NCBI RefSeq assembly: GCF_005954645.2
Contig: NZ_CP040695.2
Span: forward strand, 3,162,001 to 3,226,000
Source of the DNA: Nocardioides sp. S-1144
GTDB taxonomy: Bacteria; Actinomycetota; Actinomycetes; Propionibacteriales; Nocardioidaceae
DNA: 64,000 nucleotides
Direction: 5' to 3'
Both the position numbers and the translations under genes were made by a program. Positions 57,086 to 64,000 of the stretch are shown here, piece by piece (the stretch's first letter is position 1; the number at the start of each line of letters is the position of its first letter). The notes below the pieces were generated by a model. It had not been told where the DNA came from and searched no databases. It saw nothing but the letters and a program-made list of their open reading frames with translations.

Positions 57086-57428
57086 GGCCGAGCCGCCACC
57101 TCGACCTCGACACAGGTGTCCCAGCAGTCCCGACAGTCCCAAGGGCCACGCGTTCGCCTTATTTTGCCTCGCCGAGCATGATCTCGGCGCCCGGGCCGGC
57201 TACCGTCGTGTCATCACCTGATGCGTATTGGCCCCCGTCCTCCGGGTACGTACGGATCAGCTGAATCGCAACCGCGGTGCATCCACCCTTCAGTCATCCC
57301 CCCCGGGTGCCGAAGAACCAGACGCGCCGACCCCCCGGTGGCGGGCCACTGATGGTCGACTCGGAGCCAACGCTCCGACTCGCCCTCCTTGGTCGCACTG
57401 TCTCTCCCCCCGAGATTGAGGACCGTTC
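57086..57428 (+). other. 343-nt intergenic region/leader before the BLIP-like secreted gene
   Basis: No coding gene is supported here. It contains an unusual AT-rich patch (57160-57169), a perfect 7-bp hairpin at 57170-57189 (CGCCGAG/CTCGGCG, 6-nt loop) and another at 57361-57378 (TCGGAGC/GCTCCGA, 4-nt loop). No ribosome site close to the GTG at 57429 apart from GAGGA at 57418-57422. A structured leader RNA is possible; no known riboswitch class matches. Confidence 0.4.
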
Positions 57429-58907
57429 GTGCTTGAGACTCTCCCCGACCCATCCCCCCGTACCACCCTCCCCCGCCTGGCCTCCCGAGCCGTGCTCGCC
57501 GCAGCCACGGCTGCGGCCCTCGTGACCTCCACCGTCACCGTCGGCGCGACGGCTCAGGAGCCGGCCGGTCACACCCCTGCCCGGGTCGGCTCCGACCGTG
57601 GCTCGGTGAGCCAGACCGAGTTCGACCGGCTTCGGCCTGGCCTGAGCCGCCGGGAGGTGCGCGCCATCACCTCCGCCCGAGGCGCGGTCGTCGCCCGCTG
57701 GGACAAGGACCGCCGCCGCAACCACCGCGCGCTCTACGCGAGCGACGCACGGGAGTCGTCGGTCGAGATCGACTTCCACAAGCGCGGCGGCGCTCCGTGG
57801 CGGACCAGCGCCATCCGGTGGATCCCGGCTGCCGACGCCGAAGGCACGGTGTCGCGCGCCGAGTTCGCCAGGCTCAAGCCCGGCCTGACCCACCGCCAGG
57901 TCTACGCCGTCACGGCCGCGGCCGGCGTGCTGAGCTCGAGCACCACGCAGGGCAACTACCTGGTGCGCAACTACCGGTACTCCACCGATGTCGCCGGCGC
58001 CTCCGTGGCCATCCGGTACCGCAACCTCGCCGGCGAGCCCTGGAAGGTGGGTGCGGTGACGTGGGTCCCCGCGAGCGGCAGCCCCACGCCGCCCCCCGTC
58101 CCGCCGACCCCGCCCGCTCCTCCGACCCCGCCGACGCCGCCCGCCCCGGGTGAGCCGCCGGTGCCGTCCGGCGGACATGGCGGCACCAACGGCTGGCGCA
58201 TCGTCCAGGACGTCGACCTGACCCGTGAGCCGACCGGCACCGCGTACACCACCGGCGTCAGGAACACCGACCAGAGCTACAACCGGCGCGACAACGCCGT
58301 CTGGGACTCCCGCGGCCTGACCGTCACCGCGACCCGTGAGACGGAGGGCGCCCGCATCTACTCGGCCGACGTCCAGATGCGCGGCGTCCGCATGCCCGAC
58401 ACGTTCGCGCTCGAGGCCGACGTCACCCTGGTCGGGCTTGGCTCGGGCATGTTCCCGTCGCTGTGGGCCCGCCCGTCGGGCGAGGGCCAGGGAGAGCTCG
58501 ACTTCTTCGAGTACTGCGGCTCGCAGATCGGCAAGAAGCTGGAGATGAAGTCGACGATGATCCGGACCGGATCGCTGGGCTCAGGCTACAACTTGGGCCA
58601 GGCGATGGTCGGTCTCCCCAAGGCCGCCTTCGGCAACCGCTTCGACGGACGGCACCTGTGGCGCTTCGAGAAGACTGCCCAGGCACTCACCATCTGGGTC
58701 GACGGCCGGCTGGTCGACCAGATCACCAAGGCCGCCTACGAGTCCGACGCCGGTGCGGGGCAGTGGGACGCGCTGGCCGACAACTGGTATCCGCGCGTGA
58801 CGTTCCAGGTCGGCGACGGCGCCGGGGCGAAGCTGGGCGGCCCGATCCCGCCGGCCTGGCGCACCTCCACCATGACCGTGTCCGCGCTGCGGGTCTACGG
58901 GCGCTGA
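57429..58907 (+). CDS. Secreted protein with two BLIP/BamE-like repeats and a concanavalin-like domain
   Basis: A 492-residue exported protein. Signal peptide to about 45. Two tandem repeats of about 75 residues (about 59-135 and 138-218) share V-S---EF-RL-PGL--R-V-A-T-A-G, an aromatic strand, and end ...W--(S/G)A(I/V)-W-PA; this is the helix-loop-helix then sheet pattern of beta-lactamase inhibitor protein and BamE folds. A Pro-rich linker (220-245) leads to a 245-residue beta-sandwich (ALEADVTLVG, GMFPSLWARPSGEGQGELDFFEYCG, HLWRFEKTAQALTIWVDGRLV) like GH16/LamG lectin folds; E-x-D-x-F-E near 357-362 resembles the GH16 catalytic E-x-D-x-x-E. It may bind or cut the locus polysaccharide. Confidence 0.75.
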   Translation: MLETLPDPSPRTTLPRLASRAVLAAATAAALVTSTVTVGATAQEPAGHTPARVGSDRGSVSQTEFDRLRPGLSRREVRAITSARGAVVARWDKDRRRNHRALYASDARESSVEIDFHKRGGAPWRTSAIRWIPAADAEGTVSRAEFARLKPGLTHRQVYAVTAAAGVLSSSTTQGNYLVRNYRYSTDVAGASVAIRYRNLAGEPWKVGAVTWVPASGSPTPPPVPPTPPAPPTPPTPPAPGEPPVPSGGHGGTNGWRIVQDVDLTREPTGTAYTTGVRNTDQSYNRRDNAVWDSRGLTVTATRETEGARIYSADVQMRGVRMPDTFALEADVTLVGLGSGMFPSLWARPSGEGQGELDFFEYCGSQIGKKLEMKSTMIRTGSLGSGYNLGQAMVGLPKAAFGNRFDGRHLWRFEKTAQALTIWVDGRLVDQITKAAYESDAGAGQWDALADNWYPRVTFQVGDGAGAKLGGPIPPAWRTSTMTVSALRVYGR

Positions 58908-58922
58908 GCGAACCAGCCGGGC

Positions 58923-58940
58923 CCGGGCCGACCGGCCCGG
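58923..58940. terminator. Hairpin between convergent secreted-protein gene and pth
   Basis: CCGGGCC (58923-58929) and GGCCCGG (58934-58940) form a perfect 7-bp stem with a 4-nt loop in the 37-nt gap between two convergent genes. Confidence 0.55.
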
Positions 58941-58944
58941 TTGG

Positions 58945-59532
58945 TCAGCTGTTGAACTGCTGCTGGGTCCTCTCCAGGCCCTCGGTGACGAGCGTCTCGA
59001 CGGCGTCGGCGGCGGAGTCGACCTGGAAGGGCAGCTCCTTGCGCTCGGTCGAGGAGTAGTTCGACAGCACGAAGTCGGCCACCTCCTGCCGCCCGGGCGG
59101 CCGGCCGATGCCGGCGCGGACGCGGTAGAAGTCGCCGGTGCCGAACGAGGAGCGCATCGACTTCAGGCCGTTGTGGCCGTTGTCGCCGCCGCCGAGCTTG
59201 ACCCGGAGGGTGCCGAAGGCGATGTCGAGCTCGTCGTGGATCGCGACGACCCGGTCGGGCGCGACCTTGTAGAAGCTCGCCAGGGCCTTGACCGGCCCGC
59301 CCACCTCGTTCATGTACGAGCGGGGCCGGGCCAGCACGATCCGGGGCGCGTCCAATCCGGTCGGACCCACGCGGCCCTCCACCACCTCTGCGCGCCCGGT
59401 CTTGTGGGCCCGGAACGGGCTGCCGAGGCGGCGGGCCAGCTCGTCGACCACGAGGTAGCCGATGTTGTGCCGGTGCCCGGCGTACTTCTCGCCGGGGTTG
59501 CCGAGCCCGACGACCAGCCAGACGTCAGACAT
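58945..59532 (-). CDS. pth: Peptidyl-tRNA hydrolase
   Basis: Recycles tRNA from peptidyl-tRNA dropped by the ribosome. The 195-residue protein has VGLGNPGEKYAGHRHNIGYLVVD with the catalytic His, PRSYMNEVGGPV (Asn) and HDELDIAFG (Asp), then GGGDNGHNGLKS. The ATG at 59532 has GGAAGGA 7 nt upstream and places the fold right at the N-terminus. It lies downstream of rplY, the usual actinobacterial pairing. Confidence 0.96.
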   Translation of the reverse strand: MSDVWLVVGLGNPGEKYAGHRHNIGYLVVDELARRLGSPFRAHKTGRAEVVEGRVGPTGLDAPRIVLARPRSYMNEVGGPVKALASFYKVAPDRVVAIHDELDIAFGTLRVKLGGGDNGHNGLKSMRSSFGTGDFYRVRAGIGRPPGRQEVADFVLSNYSSTERKELPFQVDSAADAVETLVTEGLERTQQQFNS

Positions 59533-59668
59533 GTCGTCGTCCTTCCCGGGGTTCGTCGGGCCACCGGCGGTGGCGGGAGCGAGCGCGCGGCCCAGGTACC
59601 ACCTGAGCCGCGCGATCGTCGTCCTGGTCATGCCGTGCAGGTCGTCCGGTGCCGGACGCTCCGCAGCC

Positions 59669-60358
59669 TCACTCGGAGTCGGAGGTGCCCTCGGCGTCGC
59701 CCTCGGCGGAGGCCTCGGCCTCGGCGTTCTCGGCGGCCTCCTCGTCGGACTCCTCGCGCTCGATGCCGGCCTCGGCCTCGGCCTCCTCCAGCTCGGCCTC
59801 GAGGGCCTCGGCGCTGATCTGCTCGGTGATGTTGACGACGAGGGTGTCGGCGTCGACCAGCAGGGTGGTGCCCTTCGGGAGCGCGAGCTCGGAGGCGAGG
59901 ATCTGCGTGCCGGCCGCGAGGCCCTCGACGCTGAGCTCGATGCTCTCGGGGATGTTGGTGGCCTCGGCCTCGACCTGCACCGAGTTGTTCTCGGTGACGA
60001 CGAGGGTGTCGGGGCCGGCCTCGCCGACGACGTGCACGAGGACGTCGACGACGACCCGCTCGCCCTTGCGGACGGCGACGAAGTCGATGTGCTCGAGCGT
60101 GCGGCGGATCGGGTCGACCTGGATCTGCTTGGTCAGCGCGAGCTGGCTGGTGCCGTCGATGTCGAGCTCGAGGAGCGCGTTGGCGCCGCCCCGCTTGAGC
60201 GCCATCATCGTCGAGTGACCCGGCAGGGTGACGTGGACCGGCTCGTTGCCGTGGCCGTAGATGACCGCGGGGACCTTGTTGTCGCGGCGGATGCGGCGGG
60301 CCGCGCCCTTGCCGAACTCGGTGCGGCTCTCGGCCTGGATCTTCTCGGTGTCGGACAT
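59669..60358 (-). CDS. rplY: 50S ribosomal protein L25/general stress protein CTC
   Basis: 5S-rRNA-binding ribosomal protein of the long CTC type, 229 residues. The N-terminal L25 barrel (QAESRTEFGKGAARRIRRDNKVPAVIYGHG) is followed by the TL5/CTC C-terminal beta domain and a very acidic Glu/Ala tail of about 50 residues. GGAG is seen 6-7 nt before the ATG. The long upstream gap (294 nt) holds a promoter at 60524-60529 and a long leader. Pth follows 136 nt downstream. Confidence 0.95.
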   Translation of the reverse strand: MSDTEKIQAESRTEFGKGAARRIRRDNKVPAVIYGHGNEPVHVTLPGHSTMMALKRGGANALLELDIDGTSQLALTKQIQVDPIRRTLEHIDFVAVRKGERVVVDVLVHVVGEAGPDTLVVTENNSVQVEAEATNIPESIELSVEGLAAGTQILASELALPKGTTLLVDADTLVVNITEQISAEALEAELEEAEAEAGIEREESDEEAAENAEAEASAEGDAEGTSDSE

Positions 60359-60523
60359 GCTGGACTCCTGGCGTTCGCTGGGTGGGTCGACGGGTGCGTC
60401 GAGGTCGGCGGGCCCGGCTCCGGGAGCGACGAGCTCCGCGCGACAGCGCGGCGCTCAAGTCACTGAGTTCAGCCGGCCCTGTCGATCACGGAGCGTCCAC
60501 TCCCTCGCCGAGGCAACCCGGGA

Positions 60524-60529
60524 ACCCTA
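60524..60529 (-). promoter_or_regulatory. -10 element of the rplY promoter
   Basis: TAGGGT on the minus strand in the 294-nt gap (60359-60652) between rplY and pepN. It would give a leader of about 160 nt before rplY, long for a ribosomal protein gene. No other element is recognised in the gap apart from the pepN -10. Confidence 0.4.
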
Positions 60530-60652
60530 CGCGACGCCCGCCCCGGGCCGCCAATCGACCGCTCCGGCGACCGCTCCGGCGACCGGCCGGCGACGTCGCT
60601 CCGGCCCACCGACGCGGACCGGCGGCGGACGCCCGAGTCCTAGAGTCGTCCC

Positions 60653-63082
60653 GTGAGCCTGACCCTCGACGAAGCCCGTACCCGCGCCGCCGCCGTCTCG
60701 GAGGTGTCCTACGACCTCGACCTCGATCTCACCGACCCGGCCCGCGGCGACTTCGGGCTGGTCGTGCGGATCGGCTTCACCTGCTCGGCCGCGACGACGT
60801 TCCTGGAGCTGACCGCGGCCACCGACGTCGTGGTGACCCTCGACGGCCGCACCGTCGACCCGGCCTACGACGGCCGGCGCCTGCACCTCGCCGGGCTCGG
60901 CGGCACCCACGAGGTGGTCGTGGACGCGCGGGTCCCGCTGGTGACCGACGGCGACGGCATGCACACCTTCACCGACCCCGCCGACGGCGCGACGTACGTC
61001 TCGGCCTACCTCGGCATGGACGTCGCCCAGAAGGTCTTCGCCTGCTTCGACCAGAACGACCTCAAGGCACCGGTGAGCCTCGCGGTCACCGCGGACCCGA
61101 GCTGGACCGTGGTCGCCAACGGCCGCGTGACCAGCCACGACCCGGCCGCCGGCCGCTGGACGTTCGCGACCACGAAGCCGATCCCGGTGGCGATGTGGGT
61201 GGTCTGCGCGGGCCCGTGGCACTCGCGCCGGTGGGAGCACGCCGGGCTGCCGTTCGCCTGGCACGCCCGGGCGTCGCTGGCCGCCGAGCTCGACCGCGAC
61301 TTCGACGAGCTGCGCCGCACGACGCAGGCCTGCTTCGACCACTACGCCGAGCTCTTCGCCGAGCCGATGCCGTTCGACTCCTACGAGCAGGCGTTCGTGC
61401 CGGGACAGAACTGGGGCGCCCTCGAGACGCCCGGCTGCGTGACCTACCGCGACGAGTACCTCCCCCGCGGCGTCCTGCCCGAGCGGATGCGCGCCTCGCG
61501 GGCCACGACCATCGCCCACGAGATGGCCCACATGTGGTTCGGCGACCTCGTGACGATGACGTGGTGGGAGGACACCTGGCTCCAGGAGAGCTTCGCCGAC
61601 TACATGGGCTACCGGGTCGCCGAGGCCGCGGCCGGCTACCCGCACCTGCTCGTCGGCTTCGAGACCACGCGCAAGGTCGCCGCCTACCGGGCCGACGCGC
61701 GCCGCTCGACCCACCCGGTCGCGCCGGCGGCCGAGGACGTGCCGGACGTCGACGCCGCGGCCACCAACTTCGACATGATCAGCTACGCCAAGGGCAACGC
61801 GAGCCTGCGCCAGCTCGTCACCTGGCTCGGCGACGAGACCTTCCTCGACGGCGTCAACGGCTACCTGTCGCGGCACGCGTTCGGCAACACCACGCTCGCC
61901 GACTTCGTGGCCGCCCTCGACGCGGCGTCCGACCGCGACGCCGTCGCCTGGGCCGACGCCTGGCTGCGCACCAGCGGCTTCGACACGATCCGGGTCGAGC
62001 GCGACGCCGACGCGACGCCGGTGCTGCGCCGCCTCGGGAGCCGGCCGCACCGGCTGCGCGTGGCCTCCTACGACGGCGCCGGCGGGGCGCTGACCCCGCT
62101 CGACACCGTGGTGGTCGACCTGGCCGACGAGCCGGTCCGCCTCGAGGGCTGGGCCGGCCGGGTGGTGCTCCCGAACGTCGGCAGCGAGACCTACGCGCAG
62201 GTCGACCTCGACGAGGCCTCGATGGCGGCCTTCGCGGACGGCCTCGGCCGGCTCGAGGACCCGTTGGCCCGCGCCGTCGTCTGGGGCCAGTGGTTCGACG
62301 GCGTCCGCACCCGGCGGATCGACCCGCTCGCCTACCTCGACGTCGTCACCCGGCACCTGCCGGGCGAGACCCACCCGATGATCGTGACGTCGGTCGTCAG
62401 CCGCACCCTGGCCTCGGTGCTGCCCGAGCGGGTGCCGGCCGAGGCGGTGCGCCCCGCCGTCGACGACCTCGCCGCGACCTTCGCCGCCGGTCTCGGGGCG
62501 GCGACCACCGACGAGCTCCGGCTCACCTTCGTCGAGGCCCTGGCCTCCACGAGCCGCGACGTCGACCTGCTCACCGGCTGGCTCGACGCCGACGGCGTCG
62601 AGCACGGCGACGGCCGGCTCGCCTGGTACGCCGCCCTGCGGTGGCGCGTGGTCGCCCGGCTCGCGGCGATCGGCGGCGCCGACGCGGCGTTCGTCGAGGC
62701 CGAGCGGCGGCGCGACGGCACCGTCGACGGCGAGCTCGGCGCCGCCCGCGCCCTGGCCGCGCGGCCCACCCGCGAGGCCAAGGAGGCCGCCTGGGCCGCC
62801 GCCACCGAGCCGGGCGTGGCCAACCGTCGCTTCGGTGCGGTCACCGCCGGGCTGTGGGACGTCGAGCAGGTCGACCTGCTGGCGCCGTTCGTCGACCGCT
62901 ACCTCGACGAGGCCCCGGGACTGGCCGAGCGCGGCCAGGCCTTCGCGCAGGCCGTCGGCCACGCGTTCCCCGCCGTCGCGCTGAGCACCGCGCAGCTCGA
63001 CGCCGTCGAGGCCCGTGCGGGCGACGTCCGGAGCTCGATCCTGCGACGGGCCTGGGAGGACGCGCTCGACGACCGGCGCTGA
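60653..63082 (+). CDS. pepN: M1-family metallo-aminopeptidase (PepN)
   Basis: Zinc aminopeptidase that removes N-terminal residues from peptides; cytoplasmic, 809 residues, the usual actinobacterial length. The zinc site is HEMAH at 289-293 with E312 18 residues later. The usual GAMEN exopeptidase motif is replaced by GALET at 255-259, keeping the Glu. The ERAP1-like C-terminal helical domain follows from about 500. The GTG start follows TAGAGT (60641-60646) by 6 nt, so the mRNA is probably leaderless. Confidence 0.93.
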   Translation: MSLTLDEARTRAAAVSEVSYDLDLDLTDPARGDFGLVVRIGFTCSAATTFLELTAATDVVVTLDGRTVDPAYDGRRLHLAGLGGTHEVVVDARVPLVTDGDGMHTFTDPADGATYVSAYLGMDVAQKVFACFDQNDLKAPVSLAVTADPSWTVVANGRVTSHDPAAGRWTFATTKPIPVAMWVVCAGPWHSRRWEHAGLPFAWHARASLAAELDRDFDELRRTTQACFDHYAELFAEPMPFDSYEQAFVPGQNWGALETPGCVTYRDEYLPRGVLPERMRASRATTIAHEMAHMWFGDLVTMTWWEDTWLQESFADYMGYRVAEAAAGYPHLLVGFETTRKVAAYRADARRSTHPVAPAAEDVPDVDAAATNFDMISYAKGNASLRQLVTWLGDETFLDGVNGYLSRHAFGNTTLADFVAALDAASDRDAVAWADAWLRTSGFDTIRVERDADATPVLRRLGSRPHRLRVASYDGAGGALTPLDTVVVDLADEPVRLEGWAGRVVLPNVGSETYAQVDLDEASMAAFADGLGRLEDPLARAVVWGQWFDGVRTRRIDPLAYLDVVTRHLPGETHPMIVTSVVSRTLASVLPERVPAEAVRPAVDDLAATFAAGLGAATTDELRLTFVEALASTSRDVDLLTGWLDADGVEHGDGRLAWYAALRWRVVARLAAIGGADAAFVEAERRRDGTVDGELGAARALAARPTREAKEAAWAAATEPGVANRRFGAVTAGLWDVEQVDLLAPFVDRYLDEAPGLAERGQAFAQAVGHAFPAVALSTAQLDAVEARAGDVRSSILRRAWEDALDDRR

Positions 63083-63112
63083 ACCCCGCGCACGGGCACC
63101 GCCGCATCGCGG

Positions 63113-64000
63113 TCACGAGCGGGGTGCGGCGCGTCGGCCGAGGCTGACGACGACCAGGCACCCCACCGCCACGACGCCGGCACCGGCCAGCGCGGCCGCT
63201 CCCCCGCCGAACGCCCCGAGCGCGTACGGCGCCGCGAAGCCCAGGTAGGTCAGCGCGTAGAAGACCGCGACGGTCGCGCCGCGCTCGTCGGGCGCCGAGA
63301 GCCGCTCGGTCTCGCGCAGCCCCGAGACCAGCACCATCCCGTAGCCGGCGCCGAGCACCGGTCCGGCCACGAGGAGCAGCAGCCGCTCGTCGGCGACCAG
63401 GGCGCCGACGCCGGTCGCGCAGCCGAGGGCGGCGGCGACCAGCCCGACCTCACCCGCGAGCAGCGGACGGCGGTCGTCGAGCCGGCGGGCCCACCCCTGC
63501 ACCAGGACGCCGGTGCCGAGGGTGATCCCGGCCAGGACGCCGGCGAAGGCCAGCTGTCCGGGCGGGTCACCGCCCAGGCCGCCGGGCAGGAACGCGATCG
63601 AGATCGCCGCGCTGCCGAAGACCCACGGCGCCGAGGGCGCGACGACGGTCAGGAACCGCCGCCCGCGCGTCACCGCCGGCAGCCGCAGCAGTGCGCGCGG
63701 CTCGGCCGCGCCGCGGTCCGGGAGCGTCTCGGGCACCCGCAGCACCAGCACGAGCGCCACGACGCCCAGCACGACGTGCGGCAGGTACGGCGTCACCAGC
63801 GGCTCCGGCGCCCACTGCGCGACCAGCCCGGTCACCAGCGGGCCGACCCCGAACCCGGCCGACAGCGCGATCGCGGCGCGCCGGGCCGCCGTCCCGGGTG
63901 CCTGGTCACCGGAGCGCTCGGTCAGCTCGGCCACCCACGCGCTGGCCGCGCTGAACACGACGCCGGAGCACAGGCCCGCGACCAGCCGCGCCACGCACAG
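63113..64000 (-). CDS. MFS transporter (partial, N-terminus beyond the window)
   Basis: The frame is open from the window end to a stop at 63113, giving 296 residues with at least nine hydrophobic helices. The start (ARLVAGLCSGVVFSAASAWVAEL) is the helix 4-5 region of an MFS transporter, and RRLDDRRPLLAGE is the second-half motif A. So about 100 N-terminal residues are missing. Convergent with pepN, 30 nt apart. Substrate unknown; drug- or sugar-efflux type. Confidence 0.8.
   Translation of the reverse strand: MCVARLVAGLCSGVVFSAASAWVAELTERSGDQAPGTAARRAAIALSAGFGVGPLVTGLVAQWAPEPLVTPYLPHVVLGVVALVLVLRVPETLPDRGAAEPRALLRLPAVTRGRRFLTVVAPSAPWVFGSAAISIAFLPGGLGGDPPGQLAFAGVLAGITLGTGVLVQGWARRLDDRRPLLAGEVGLVAAALGCATGVGALVADERLLLLVAGPVLGAGYGMVLVSGLRETERLSAPDERGATVAVFYALTYLGFAAPYALGAFGGGAAALAGAGVVAVGCLVVVSLGRRAAPRS

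Noticed and set aside
57170..57189. Intrinsic terminator after the 56183-57085 gene
   Set aside because: The hairpin is real but the T-rich stretch lies upstream of it on the plus strand, and the minus strand has no T-run after it.
57086..57428. c-di-AMP (ydaO) or cobalamin riboswitch
   Set aside because: A GCCACTG string and a GGGTGCCGAA-like string occur, but the other conserved blocks of either class are missing or in the wrong order.

Overview
The window is very GC-rich and densely coded, with many GTG starts, 4-nt GTGA/ATGA gene overlaps and leaderless-type promoters (TANNNT 6-7 nt before the start codon). Together with the gene set (EfeUOB, Eis-like acetyltransferase, PCD-VOC fusion, IdeR-type iron box) this points to a high-GC actinobacterium, most likely Nocardioidaceae (Nocardioides-like); the family-level call is inference. 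No rRNA, tRNA, transposase, prophage or CRISPR was seen, so it looks like chromosomal DNA.

Region 1 (0-12 kb): a divergent MocR-type regulator / YczE membrane protein pair around a clear inverted repeat; serA for serine synthesis; an ABC-F ATPase; the iron uptake operon efeU-efeO-efeB behind an IdeR/DtxR-like box; a DsbA/FrnE-family oxidoreductase; an ABC-2 exporter pair ended by a strong bidirectional terminator.

Region 2 (12-27 kb): branched-chain amino acid genes ilvB-ilvN-ilvC, preceded by a leaderless 13-codon leader ORF (Leu-Leu-Val) and an intrinsic terminator that together look like a transcription attenuator; ilvD lies 10 kb away. Between them are a pterin dehydratase-glyoxalase fusion, a second VOC protein, a GNAT acetyltransferase, a UBP zinc-finger protein, a photolyase-family protein whose two domains appear in swapped order, an operon kynU-MFS-peptidase S66, an Eis-like acetyltransferase and an unknown membrane-anchored protein.

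Region 3 (27-37 kb): EamA transporter, a small conserved-looking protein under a palindrome, alpha/beta hydrolase, a sugar dehydrogenase lipoprotein, a secreted HAD phosphatase, a short UvrA-type ATPase, an AEC transporter with three 43-bp tandem palindromic repeats in its promoter region, and a tight operon cysQ-HAD-VOC.

Region 4 (37-59 kb): a cell-surface and exopolysaccharide locus. It holds two related secreted beta-propeller-like proteins (one with a fibrinogen-like N-terminal domain), a GH26-like secreted hydrolase, a LamG-like lipoprotein, a kinase-fold protein, two sulfotransferases, a Wzx-type flippase, a Wzz-type protein with a degenerate tyrosine-kinase P-loop, a Wzy/WaaL-type polymerase, a hexapeptide acetyltransferase, an Alg14-Alg13-like fused glycosyltransferase, a GT2 glycosyltransferase, a Gfo/Idh/MocA oxidoreductase with a TIM-barrel-like partner, and a secreted protein with duplicated BLIP/BamE-like repeats and a concanavalin-like domain. 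Two sulfotransferases plus nearby cysQ suggest a sulfated surface polysaccharide.

Region 5 (59-64 kb): housekeeping genes pth and rplY (L25/CTC), an M1 aminopeptidase with a changed GAMEN motif, and an MFS transporter cut by the window end.
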